Assembly (NCBI GenBank): GCA_963848525.1
Contig: CAWKDZ010000001.1
Location: forward strand, 558,001-622,000
DNA length: 64,000 nucleotides
Source of the DNA: JACCTU01 sp963848525
Lineage (GTDB): Bacteria; Actinomycetota; Thermoleophilia; Gaiellales; Gaiellaceae
Direction: 5' to 3'
The notes beneath the pieces were generated by a model, which made no database searches, had not been told where the DNA came from, and saw nothing but the letters and a program-made list of their open reading frames with translations. The position numbers were made by a program, and so were the translations under genes. Of this stretch, positions 1 through 8,379 are shown piece after piece (the first letter of the stretch is position 1; every line of letters begins with the position of its first letter).

Positions 1-768
1 CGAGCCGTCGGGCGCGAGGACCGCGCTGCCGCCGCGGCCGAGGATCTCGACGCCGTCGAGCAGCTCGCGCAGCGGAAAGTCGTCCGGGTACGAGGCGACG
101 CGCTGGAAGTGCGCCGGCGCGACGACGAACGCGCGCGACTCGCGGGCGATGTGCACGAGCGTCGCCTGCCATCCCTCGCTGTCGTCGGCGGTCGACGCGA
201 TGTAGATCTCGACGCCCGACTCGTACAGCGAGAAGCGCGCGAGCGGCATGTAGTTCTCCCAGCAGATCAATCCGCCGAGACGGCCGAGCGGCGTCTCGAA
301 CGCCCGCAGGCCGCGGCCGTCGCCCTGGCCCCAGACGAGGCGCTCGTGGTTCGTCGGCACGAGCTTGCGGTGATGCTCGGCGAGCGACCCGTCCGGCGCG
401 TGGTAGAGGAGTGAGTTGTAGATCGTCCCGGGCCGCTCGGGATCGACCTCGTTCACGCCGGTGACGAGCCAGACGCCGTGCTCCTTCGCGATCTCGCCGA
501 GCCGGCGCTCACCGTCGCTCGGGACCTCGAGCGACTCGCGCCGCAGCCGCGCGAACGCCTCCTTCGCGCGCGGGTCGGCCCAGCCCGCAAGCGCCTTCGC
601 CCAGCGCGACGACGGGTACACGGGCACGAACGTCTCCGGCAGGACGACGAGCTGCGCGCCGGCGGCCGCTGCCTCGGCCGTCTGCGCGGCGACCTTCTCG
701 ATCGTGGCGTCGCGGTCGAGGATGACCGGCTCGGCCTGAACGCACGCGACGCGGACCGGTTCGCGCAC
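1..768 (-). CDS. Nitrilase / carbon-nitrogen hydrolase (partial at window edge)
   Basis: The first 256 codons of a nitrilase-superfamily enzyme read without a frameshift to the left window edge, so roughly the last 50-70 residues are missing. The Glu-Lys-Cys triad is visible as E45 (LPETF), K135 (HHRKLVP) and C169 (GGLICWENYMPL). The ICWENYMPL context and the HERLVW segment resemble true nitrilases (nitrile to carboxylate plus ammonia) more than amidases, but the substrate is unknown. The GTG start at 768 directly abuts the stop of the MOSC gene, so it is probably translated as the last known gene of the GMC-hyuA-hyuB-MOSC operon. No signal peptide is seen, so it is presumably cytoplasmic. 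Confidence 0.9.
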   Translation of the reverse strand, partial: MREPVRVACVQAEPVILDRDATIEKVAAQTAEAAAAGAQLVVLPETFVPVYPSSRWAKALAGWADPRAKEAFARLRRESLEVPSDGERRLGEIAKEHGVWLVTGVNEVDPERPGTIYNSLLYHAPDGSLAEHHRKLVPTNHERLVWGQGDGRGLRAFETPLGRLGGLICWENYMPLARFSLYESGVEIYIASTADDSEGWQATLVHIARESRAFVVAPAHFQRVASYPDDFPLRELLDGVEILGRGGSAVLAPDGS

Positions 769-1218
769 CTAGATCGGCTCGACGGCGTCACCGACGGCGA
801 TCTCCCCGTCGGTGAGGATGTCGGCGTTCAGGCCGGCGCGGTTGACGTACGCCTTGATCACGCCCGGGCGCGTCAGCCCTTCGAGCGTCGTGCACGGGTG
901 GCACAGCTCGACGCCGAGGCACTCGACGTCGCCGACGCGAAAGCGCTCGCCGACGAGCGCGTTCAGGTCGATCCCGCTCGTGAGGACGTTGCGGCGGCTC
1001 TCATCGGCGTCGAGCTCGATCCCGGAGGTGGCCGCGCCTTCCGCGAGAGCCTCCGCGGCGATCAGGGTCAGCGCGCGGCCGGGCGGAGCGTCGCCGTCGT
1101 AGAAGTACCGGTTCCCCTCGAGTCCGCGGCCCGCGAAGGCGCGAACGCGTTCGACGGGCTGGGGCAGCTCGTACTTCGGCCCGATGAAGATTCCCTCGAC
1201 GCGACCTGCCACGCGCAC
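769..1218 (-). CDS. MOSC domain protein
   Basis: A 149-residue protein made essentially of one MOSC (molybdenum cofactor sulfurase C-terminal) domain. The GRGLEGNRYF segment near the start, an ESRRN motif (about residue 73) and the conserved cysteine in ELCHPCTTLEG (about residue 110) are typical. Stand-alone MOSC proteins are thought to handle sulfur on a reactive cysteine or to bind molybdenum cofactor, and some act in reduction of N-hydroxylated compounds. The GTG start at 1218 lies 3 nt after the hyuB stop, and the nitrilase start follows its stop with no gap. Its role beside a hydantoinase and a nitrilase is inferred to be nitrogen-compound catabolism. Confidence 0.88.
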   Translation of the reverse strand: MRVAGRVEGIFIGPKYELPQPVERVRAFAGRGLEGNRYFYDGDAPPGRALTLIAAEALAEGAATSGIELDADESRRNVLTSGIDLNALVGERFRVGDVECLGVELCHPCTTLEGLTRPGVIKAYVNRAGLNADILTDGEIAVGDAVEPI

Positions 1219-1221
1219 ACA

Positions 1222-2692
1222 CTAACCACCGTGTCCGCCGCCGCCCGGCGTCTCGATCGTGACGACGTCGCCGGCTGCGAGGTCGAGCGTCACCTTCCCC
1301 GGTACCTCCGCGCCGTTGACGAGGTTGCGGCCGGGCGAGCCGTCCTCGCCGCCGCGCGCTCCCCGCGGGGCGTTGTCGACGGCGCTCGGTGAGGAGCGAC
1401 AGGCGTGTCGGCTCGAGCGCGCGCAGCTCGCGGACCACGCCGTCGCCGCCACGGTGCGTGCCGTCGCCGCCCGAGCCGAGCCGCAGCGCGTAGCGCTCGA
1501 CTCGGAGCGGGTACTGGAGCTCGAGCGCCTCGACCGGTGTCGAGAGCGTGTTCGACATGGCGACGTGCACGCCCGACGGGCCATCGCCGTCCGCGCACGC
1601 GCCCTGGCCGCCGCCGATCGTCTCGTAGTACGTGAAGCGCTCGTTCCCGAGCGTCACGTTGTTCACCGTGCCCTGTCCCTGCGCCGGAACGTCCACCGCC
1701 TGGTCGAAGGCCGCGAAGAGCACGTCGACGATCCGGCTCGAGGTCTCGACGTTGCCCGCGGCGACGGCCGCGGGAGGACGCGCGTTGACGAGGCAGCCCT
1801 CCGGCGCGGTAACGGTCACCGGAGCGAACGCGCCGCCGGATGCGGGCAGGTCGGGGTCGGTGAGGCAGCGCACGACGAAGTACGACGCGGAGCGCGCGAC
1901 GGCGAGCGGGCAGTTGAGGTTGCCGTCGTGCTGCGGTGCCGTGCCGGCGAAGTCGATCCCGATCGTGTCGCCGGCGATCGTGACCGCCGCATGCACGCGC
2001 AGCTCCTCGTCGACCGCCTCGAGCACGTCGTCCGCCTCGTAGCGACCGTCGGGGAGCTCGGCGATCGCCGCCCGCACCACGCGCTCGGAGTACGCGTACA
2101 GCTCGTCCATCGCCGCGGCCACCTCGGCGCGAGCGCGGCGCGTGCAGAGCTCGTCCAGCCGCTGCTCGGCCAGGCGGTGCGCCGAGAGCTGCGCGCGGAA
2201 GTCGCCGCGCCGCTCCTCCGGGTTCCGCATCCGCGCGATCAGCGCCTCGAGCGCGTCGCCCTCGAGCGGCGTCGGCGGGATCACGACGCCCTCCTCGGCG
2301 AGCGTGCGCGACTCGGCGGGCATCGAGCCCGGCTCGACCGCGCCGACGTCGGCGTGATGGGCGCGCGAGACCGCGTAGCCGAGCGGCGTGCGCGAGACCA
2401 TCGTCACGTCGGGGAGATGCGTGCCGCCGGCGAACGGGTCGTTCAGGATCCAGACCGCGCCGGGCTCCGGGTCGTGCGCCTTCACGGCCGCGACGGCGTC
2501 CGGCATCGCGCCCAGGTGGACCGGGATGTGCTCGGCCTGCGCGATCATGCGCCCGCGCTCGTCGAAGAGCGCGGTCGAGCAGTCGCGGCGCTCCTTGATG
2601 TTGGCGGAGAACGCCGAGCGGATCAGCACGGCGCCCATCTCCTCGGCCACGGCGCGAAGGGCCTGGCCGAGAACTTGGAGCTGAATGTTCAC
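1222..2692 (-). CDS. hyuB: Hydantoinase B / oxoprolinase family subunit (frameshifted)
   Basis: HyuB-type subunit of the hydantoinase/oxoprolinase/acetone carboxylase superfamily, which with HyuA performs ATP-dependent hydrolysis of hydantoins or related cyclic amides. It starts at GTG 2692, 7 nt after the hyuA stop. The family's N-terminal pattern (IRSAFSANIKERRDCS) and the NDPFAGGTHLPD motif are present. The frame breaks near 1361-1370 at a CCCCGCGGGG run. Dropping one base there joins LLTERRR to GGEDGSPGRN and the classic C-terminus VVTIETPGGGGHGG, ending at 1222. The repaired protein is about 489 residues, near family length. A sequencing indel is more likely than loss of function, because both flanks are fully conserved. 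Confidence 0.85.
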
Positions 2693-2699
2693 GGTCGCG

Positions 2700-4440
2700 T
2701 CACGCTCTCGTCACGACCAGCGTGCTAGAACCGTCCCGAACCCCCACCCACCCGGGGGGAATCCAGACGGTCGAGCCGGACTGCTCCAGAACGGCCGGGC
2801 CTGTCACGCGCAGCGCCTCCGCGGCCGGCAGCTCGAACGCCGGGCCGGGCACGACGTCGGCCGTGCGCACGGCGACGAGCTCGAGCTCGCGCTCCGGGTC
2901 GGCATAGCCGTACCGGTCCTCGTGGGCGCGGTGGAACGCGCCGGCGAGGTCGGGCTGGAGCGGCACCGTCAGCTCGAAGGACTGGCCTGCGTAGCGGAGA
3001 TCGGCCTCGCCCTCCGCGCGGCAGCTCGCCGGCCTGGGCGAGCGGGACGAGCCGGCTCTCGACCCGGTCGCGGCGCTCGTCGCTCGCTACGAGGCCGACG
3101 GCCGAGAGCACGCCCGCGGTCTCGGGCACGAGCACGGTCGCGATCCCGAGCTCCTCGGCGAGCGCGCACGCGTGCAGCGGGCCGGCGCCGCCGAACGCGA
3201 CGAGGGCGAAGTCGCGCGGGTCGTGCCCGCGCTCGACCGAGACGACGCGCAGCGCCCGCAGCATCTCCGCGTTCACGACCGCGACGACCGCGCTCGGGTC
3301 GATCGAGCCGAGCGCGCGCTCGGCGGCGGCGCGGTCGAGCTCGACGCCGCCGGCCAGCCGCTCCGGCACGCGCCCGAGCACGAGGTTGGCGTCGGTGACC
3401 GTCGGCTGCGTTCCCCCCCGCCCGTAGCACGCCGGGCCCGGCTCGGCGCCGGCGCTCTCGGGACCGACGCGCAGCGCGCCGCCTGCGTCCACGCGGGCGA
3501 TCGAGCCGCCGCCGGCGCCGACGGTGTGCAGGTCGACGGTCGGGAGCCGGATCGGCAGCCCGGCGACGACGCGCTCGTTCGTGCGCTCCGCTCGTCCGTC
3601 CGTGATCAGGCAGACGTCGGTCGAAGTCCCGCCCATGTCGAAGGCGATCGCATCGGGGAACCCTGCGGCAGCCGCGATCCGCGCTGCGCCGACCGCTCCG
3701 CCCGCCGGACCGGAGACGAGCACGAGCGCGGGATGCGCTGCGGCCTCGTCGACCGAGGCGACACCTCCCGAGGAGCGCATCACGAGCGGCTCGGGCAGCC
3801 CGGCGCCGACCGCGGCGGCTGCGAGCGCGCGCAGGTAGCGCGAGGTGACGGGACCGAGGTACGCGTCGGCCGCGGTCGTCGACGCGCGCTCGTACTCGCG
3901 GAACTCCGGAGCGACCTCGTGCGAAGCGACGACGTGAGTGTCCGGCAACCGCCGTCGCAGCTCGTCGGCGACGGCGCGCTCGTGGTCGGGGTGACGGTAC
4001 GAGTGCAGCAGGCAGACGGCGACGGCCTCTGCGTCGAGCTCGGGCAGCGAGTCGAGCTCGAGCGGGACGAGCACGCCGTCCGGACCGGTGCGCTCGCGGA
4101 CGCCGACGCAGCGCTCGAGCGGGACGAGCGGCTCGGGGTGCGCCGCGCAGAGCCGGTAGAGGTGCGCGCGCGTCTGCCGGCGCAGGTGCAGAAGGTGCTC
4201 GAACCCGGCGGTTGCGACGAACGCGGTCCGCGCGCCCTTGCGTTCGAGCAGCGCGTTCGTCGCGACCGTCGTGCCGTGCGTGAACCGGTCGACCGTGTCG
4301 GCGCCGACCGCGCGCGCAGCCGCGAGCACCGACTCCTCCTGCCGCCGCGCGGTCGGCACCTTCGCCGTACGCACGTCGCCGTCCGCTAGGAGCACGGCGT
4401 CCGTGAAGGTTCCGCCGACGTCGACGCCGAGGACGCGCAC
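2700..4440 (-). CDS. hyuA: Hydantoinase A / oxoprolinase family subunit (frameshifted)
   Basis: HyuA-type ATP-binding subunit and partner of the next gene. The GTG start at 4440 overlaps the last base of the GMC oxidoreductase stop. The phosphate-binding motif LGVDVGGTFTDAV opens the protein, FTHGTTVATNALLERKG follows, and the AFDMGGTSTDV motif lies mid-protein. The reading frame breaks near 3010-3025, where the N-terminal frame ends around LVPLAQAGEL and the C-terminal frame resumes at ADLRYAGQSFELTV, continuing to a stop at 2700. The join is also about 25-30 residues shorter than this linker usually is, so a small deletion may accompany the indel. Repaired length is about 579 residues, short for the family. 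Confidence 0.82.
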
Positions 4441-6323
4441 TACGCCAGTCGGCCCGCGAGCGCGGAGGCGTTCATGTGCGCGACGGCTGCGATCGTGATC
4501 ATCGGGTTGACGCCCGACGCGGTCGGGAACGTCGAGCCGTCGCAGACGACGAGGTTCGCGACCTCCCAGGTCTCGCCGTTCGGGTCGCACGCCGAGCTCG
4601 ACGGCGAGCCGCCCATGCGCGCGGTGCCCATGATGTGCGCCGAGGCGCAGAGGACGCGGTTCGGCCCCCAGCCGCGTGCGTCGGCTTCGGCGAGGAAGCG
4701 GCCGAGGCCGTCGCGGCGCGGCTCCCAGACGACCGGGTTCGAGTGCGTCGAGACGATCCGCTCTGCGCCCGCCGCTTCGAGGATTCGCGCAGCGCCGACG
4801 AAGCCGGCGCGAAGGTGCCGAAGGTCGTGGCTCGAGATTCGGTAGTGGAACGACGGCTCGCCGTCGCGGTCGACGCGAACCTCGCCGCCGTCACGGTCTC
4901 GCACGAGCGGGAAGATCGGTGCGAGGCGCGGGTACCTTCGCGCGAGGTCGAGGCTCTCGCGCGCGCCGTTCCACTGGAGCCCGGCGCCGAGGAAGCCCGG
5001 ATGGATCGGCGCGGTCTCGTAGCGGACGCCGTAGCTCCCGTCGAGCCTGGCGTGCTCCTCGCAGTAGCGCGCCTGGAGCGTCCCCGTCCAGGGCCGCACG
5101 TCCTCGTCGAGCTCACCCGCGAGCAGTGTGACCGGGTGAAGGCGAAGGTTCCGCCCGATGCTCGCGTTGGCCAGGCCCGAACGCCGCAGGAGCGCCGGCG
5201 TGTGGAAGGCACCGCACGCGACGACGACCGCACGCGCATGCACCTGCACCGGCCCGGCGTCGACGCCCGTCGCACTCCCCCGCTCGACGAGCACGCGGCG
5301 GGCGCTCACCCCGACGAGCACGCGCGCGCCCGCGGAGACCGCATCGGCGAGCCACGTCTCGACGGTGCCGCGCTTGGCCCCGAGCGGGCAGCCGAAGCCG
5401 CAGTAGCCGCAGACCTCGCCCTGGTCGCAGCCGCGGACGTTGCGCGGCTGCGCGCCGACGTGCCAGCCGAGCGCCTGCGCGCCCCGCTCGAGCACGCGGT
5501 CGCGCCCCGACGCCTCGCCGTGCTCGCCGTTGACGTCCATGCGCGCTTCGACCGCGTCGAGGCTGCGCTCGAACTCGTCCGCCGCGAACGCGGGAACGCC
5601 GTGTCCGGCCCACTCCTCGCGCACGTCGTCGGGCAGTCGGAAGGACGTCGTCCAGTTCACGGTCGTGCCGCCGCCGAGGCACCAGCCGGCGAGGACGTCG
5701 ACGCCTTGATCCTCCGTCGCAGCGGCGGCGCCCTCGAGGTAGAGCGCGCGCAGAGACTCGATCTCTTCGCCGCTGAACTCGGGCGCGTCGCCGGCCTCGA
5801 GCACGACGACGTCGAGCCCGGCCGCGGCGAGCACGCCGGCCGCGGTTCCGCCGCCCGCGCCGGAGCCGACGACGCAGACGTCGCACTCGAGCGTCTCCGC
5901 ACCGGTCGGACTGAGCGGAGCGAACGGCGCAGGCGCGGCGTCGCGCGCGAGGCGACCCGGGTACCCGAGCGCGTCCCGCGGCGCTCCGGGCAGTCCGAAG
6001 TAGTGGTGGAGGATGCCCTTGCGCAGCACCTTGAAGGCCGAGCGCTTCTGCTCCGACGAGCTGTCGCGCCACGCGCGCAGGGCGCGTTCGCGCTCAGCGA
6101 GCGGCAGGCGCGAGAAGCGCCGAGGCGGCCGCGCGACGAGCTCCCACGCAGAGAGGAGCCGCAGGATCCGCGCGCGCTCGGCCGGGCGCGGGTGGCGTGC
6201 GAGCACCTCGACGAACGCCTCGGGCACGCCCAGCGCGGTCGCGGGCGGCAGACCGTCGAGCCCCGGCGCGAACGTGTCGCAGATCGCGTCGAGCGCGGCG
6301 CGCTGGCGGCGCGAGAGCTCCAT
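4440..6323 (-). CDS. GMC-family FAD-dependent oxidoreductase
   Basis: A 627-residue intact flavoprotein. Residues 1-110 resemble the small helical domain that precedes the catalytic part in long-chain alcohol oxidases and gluconate-dehydrogenase-like proteins. The Rossmann FAD motif GSGAGGGTAAG begins at residue 153. A cysteine-rich segment (CDQGEVCGYCGFGCPLG) and the C-terminal signatures SAHIMGTARMGG and GVNPMITIAAVAHMNAS contain the expected active-site His and Asn. It likely oxidises a primary or sterol-type alcohol, but the substrate is not visible. There is no signal peptide. It is the first gene of the minus-strand operon leading into hyuA, and its start lies 21 nt from the divergent glycosylase gene. 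Confidence 0.88.
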   Translation of the reverse strand: MELSRRQRAALDAICDTFAPGLDGLPPATALGVPEAFVEVLARHPRPAERARILRLLSAWELVARPPRRFSRLPLAERERALRAWRDSSSEQKRSAFKVLRKGILHHYFGLPGAPRDALGYPGRLARDAAPAPFAPLSPTGAETLECDVCVVGSGAGGGTAAGVLAAAGLDVVVLEAGDAPEFSGEEIESLRALYLEGAAAATEDQGVDVLAGWCLGGGTTVNWTTSFRLPDDVREEWAGHGVPAFAADEFERSLDAVEARMDVNGEHGEASGRDRVLERGAQALGWHVGAQPRNVRGCDQGEVCGYCGFGCPLGAKRGTVETWLADAVSAGARVLVGVSARRVLVERGSATGVDAGPVQVHARAVVVACGAFHTPALLRRSGLANASIGRNLRLHPVTLLAGELDEDVRPWTGTLQARYCEEHARLDGSYGVRYETAPIHPGFLGAGLQWNGARESLDLARRYPRLAPIFPLVRDRDGGEVRVDRDGEPSFHYRISSHDLRHLRAGFVGAARILEAAGAERIVSTHSNPVVWEPRRDGLGRFLAEADARGWGPNRVLCASAHIMGTARMGGSPSSSACDPNGETWEVANLVVCDGSTFPTASGVNPMITIAAVAHMNASALAGRLA

Positions 6324-6344
6324 CGGCGCCTACGCTAACCGGCG

Positions 6345-7211
6345 ATGGCGAGAGTCGAGCTCGAGTTGGTCGGTGCCGGCGGCGAGCCGGTCGACTTCTG
6401 GCGAACGGTCAACTCCCACGGGCTCAACGACCTGCCCCCGAACCGGATCGACTCGGTCGAGCGGACACTCGAGCTGACGCTCAGGCCCGGACCCCAGACC
6501 GTGCTCGTCCGCTCGGTGCGACCGGGCGTGGCCGAGATCCAGGGGCGCGCGCCACGACAGGTCGCCGACGCGGTCCGTCACGTGCTCCGGCTCGACGAAG
6601 ACCTCTCCGCGCTCTACGGGCGACTCGCCGAGGATCCGGCACTCGATTGGGCGGCCAACGGCGCCGGCCGTTGGATGCGCAGCCAGACCGTGTTCGAGGA
6701 CGTCGTCAAGACGATCTGCACGACCAACTGCGCCTGGTCGGGGACCGTGCGCATGGTGACCGCGCTCGTCGACCGGCTCGGCGAGGAGTCCGATCGCGGA
6801 CGCCGAGCGTTCCCGACGCCCGAGAAGATGGCGAAGACGCCGGAGCGCTTCTACCGCGACGTCGCGCGCGCCGGCTACCGCAGCGCGTACCTGCGCACGC
6901 TCGCGAAGTCGGTCGCGTCGGGGCAGGTCGACCTCGAGTCTCTCGCCACGGACCAGGAGCTCTCGGACGACGAGGTGGCGGCGCGCCTGCTCGAGCTGCC
7001 GGGCGTGGGGCCGTACGCCGCGGCGCACGTGATGATGCTGATCGGGCGCTACTCGCGGCTGGTGCTCGACTCGTGGACGCGGCCGACCTACGCGCGACTG
7101 AACGGGCGGAAGGCGTCGGACGCGACGATCGAGCGGCGCTTCCGGCGCTACCGCGAGTACGCAGGCCTCGCCTTCTGGCTCTACCTGACGAGGGACTGGG
7201 TCTCGGACTAA
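6345..7211 (+). CDS. HhH-GPD family DNA glycosylase
   Basis: A 288-residue base-excision-repair glycosylase. The helix-hairpin-helix motif LPGVGPYAAAH (residues 218-228) is followed by the catalytic aspartate in VLDSWTRP (D242), the hallmark of the HhH-GPD superfamily. No C-terminal four-cysteine iron-sulfur cluster is present, which argues against endonuclease III or MutY and favours an AlkA/OGG-like enzyme removing alkylated or oxidised bases. The N-terminal 100 residues form the less conserved beta domain of that group. The ATG start at 6345 faces the GMC gene. The stop lies 10 nt before the selenocysteine tRNA, suggesting a shared transcript. Confidence 0.87.
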   Translation: MARVELELVGAGGEPVDFWRTVNSHGLNDLPPNRIDSVERTLELTLRPGPQTVLVRSVRPGVAEIQGRAPRQVADAVRHVLRLDEDLSALYGRLAEDPALDWAANGAGRWMRSQTVFEDVVKTICTTNCAWSGTVRMVTALVDRLGEESDRGRRAFPTPEKMAKTPERFYRDVARAGYRSAYLRTLAKSVASGQVDLESLATDQELSDDEVAARLLELPGVGPYAAAHVMMLIGRYSRLVLDSWTRPTYARLNGRKASDATIERRFRRYREYAGLAFWLYLTRDWVSD

Positions 7212-7221
7212 CCTGGTTCGC

Positions 7222-7314
7222 GGAGCGGCATGGGCCCGGTGGCCCAGGCGGTCTTCAAAACCGCTGCGGTCGTGCAGCCCACGGCTCGGTCGGTTCGACT
7301 CCGGCGCCGCTCCG
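7222..7314 (+). tRNA. selC: tRNA-Sec (anticodon TCA)
   Basis: The 93-nt sequence folds into a bacterial selenocysteine tRNA. It has an 8-bp acceptor stem (7222-7229 with 7306-7313), a 6-bp D stem with a 4-nt loop (7231-7236/7241-7246), and an anticodon stem 7248-7252/7260-7264 with loop CTTCAAA giving anticodon TCA at 7255-7257. A long variable arm with a 6-bp stem (7269-7274/7280-7285) and a 5-bp T stem (7289-7293/7301-7305) with loop TTCGACT complete it. The 8+5 acceptor/T arrangement and six-pair D stem are specific to tRNA-Sec. It predicts UGA-selenocysteine decoding in this organism. No selA, selB, selD or selenoprotein gene is visible in the window. The CCA end is not encoded. Confidence 0.95.
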
Positions 7315-7344
7315 TTTCCGACGGTGCTGAGTCTTTGCGACAGG

Positions 7345-7372
7345 AGGCCGCGCGGCACACGCCGCGCGGCCT
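7345..7372. terminator. Bidirectional terminator-like hairpin
   Basis: A perfect 12-bp GC-rich inverted repeat (7345-7356 with 7361-7372) encloses a 4-nt ACAC loop. It lies between the tRNA-Sec on the plus strand and the 3' end of the cupin gene on the minus strand (stop at 7395), so it is placed to end both transcripts. There is no T-run after it, which is common for hairpin terminators in high-GC actinobacteria. Confidence 0.6.
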
Positions 7373-7394
7373 GAGTGAAGCCGGCTCGTCCCCG

Positions 7395-8027
7395 CTACGG
7401 AATGTTCGGGCAGCTCGTCGGCTGGGGCTGATCCGTCCGAATGGCCGTATTGGGAGTCCCGGCCGGAAGGTAGTAGACGGCGTACACGACGAGGTTCGTC
7501 GTGCCCTCGTTCCTGAAGTTGTGGATCTCGGTTGACGGCTGGTAGAAACTGGCACCGGTGCCGTGCTTGTGCGACGGACAGCCGGACATGCCGTGGTAGA
7601 GCGTTCCCTCGCCTTGAGCGACCGACACCACCGTCGGGCCGGGGTGGTTGTGCCAGCCCGTGTGCCCACCGGGCGCGATCGTGAGCTGCTGGAAGGCGAC
7701 GTCGCAGGGGGATGCGGCGCCGCACGACATCAGGCGCTGGACGCTTTGCACGTCGAAGGTCACGCGCTTCCGCACGACCTTCTTGCCGACGCGAACCTGA
7801 ACGATCCTGGTGACCTTCGTCGTCTGTGGAACGCCGACGACGAGATCCTGCGCAAGCGGTCCGCGAGCGACGATCGGGCCGCCGACGATCCCTGCACCCG
7901 GCGTGGCCGACGCCTGCACCACGCCGAACGCGACCGCCGCGGTAGCCACGGCACCGACGAGCACTGCGAGGACTGCAAGGCGCCGCCGGCGACCTCCTGA
8001 CGCCGTTCGTTCGATCGAACTCTTCAT
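7395..8027 (-). CDS. Exported or membrane-anchored cupin protein
   Basis: About 210 residues. An arginine-rich N-terminus is followed by a hydrophobic segment (LAVLAVLVGAVATAAVAFGV, residues about 18-37), giving a signal peptide or anchor. The C-terminal half is a single cupin domain with the metal-ligand pattern GGHTGWHNHPGP and a second histidine motif (EIHNFRNEG). Four cysteines (in SCGAASPC, SGCPSH and near the C-terminus) could form disulfides outside the cell. The ATG at 8027 is preferred because GGAGG sits 5 nt upstream. The gene lies 23 nt downstream of the DUF4242-like gene and may share its transcript. Whether it is an enzyme or a sensor cannot be told. Confidence 0.8.
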   Translation of the reverse strand: MKSSIERTASGGRRRRLAVLAVLVGAVATAAVAFGVVQASATPGAGIVGGPIVARGPLAQDLVVGVPQTTKVTRIVQVRVGKKVVRKRVTFDVQSVQRLMSCGAASPCDVAFQQLTIAPGGHTGWHNHPGPTVVSVAQGEGTLYHGMSGCPSHKHGTGASFYQPSTEIHNFRNEGTTNLVVYAVYYLPAGTPNTAIRTDQPQPTSCPNIP

Positions 8028-8050
8028 CGTTGCCTCCAAGTGATCATCGA

Positions 8051-8317
8051 TTACTCCTCTCTGGACGAGACAGCCTCGACAACACGCAGAGGCTCGAGGC
8101 CCGCACGCTGCGCGACCAGCGCGGCGGCCCGGCTCGATGGAGCCTCGAAGGTGAAGAAGCAGAGCTCGTCCTCAGGGATGTGCGTGGAACCCTCGAAGCG
8201 AACGCGCATCCCGTCTCGCGTCAGCTCCTCTGCGCTCGAGCGCGCCCGCCGCTCGCGTGCGGCCCTCTCGCCTGCGCTGCCGCGAGCGAGGTATGTCTCG
8301 ACGAGGAAGCTCGGCAC
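8051..8317 (-). CDS. DUF4242-like small protein
   Basis: An 88-residue soluble protein opening with PSFLVETYL and containing a strand-rich core (ELCFFTFEAPS) followed by an amphipathic helix and a VVEAV strand. This layout matches small ferredoxin-fold DUF4242/SCO4226-like proteins, some of which bind nickel. No metal-binding histidine or cysteine cluster is obvious apart from H46 and C53, so metal binding is unproven. The GTG start is at 8317. It sits between the LuxR regulator (63 nt upstream) and the cupin gene (23 nt downstream), all on the minus strand. Confidence 0.6.
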   Translation of the reverse strand: MPSFLVETYLARGSAGERAARERRARSSAEELTRDGMRVRFEGSTHIPEDELCFFTFEAPSSRAAALVAQRAGLEPLRVVEAVSSREE

Positions 8318-8379
8318 GCAGCCGACGTTACGCCGCCCTCAGAGCGTTGAAATCGTGAGAACCCCGTAACTTTGGCCGC

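Noticed and set aside
1..6323. A selenoprotein in the window to go with tRNA-Sec
   Set aside because: I looked at the oxidoreductase, MOSC and nitrilase genes and their ends; none shows an in-frame TGA continuing into conserved sequence, and the breaks seen are frameshifts.
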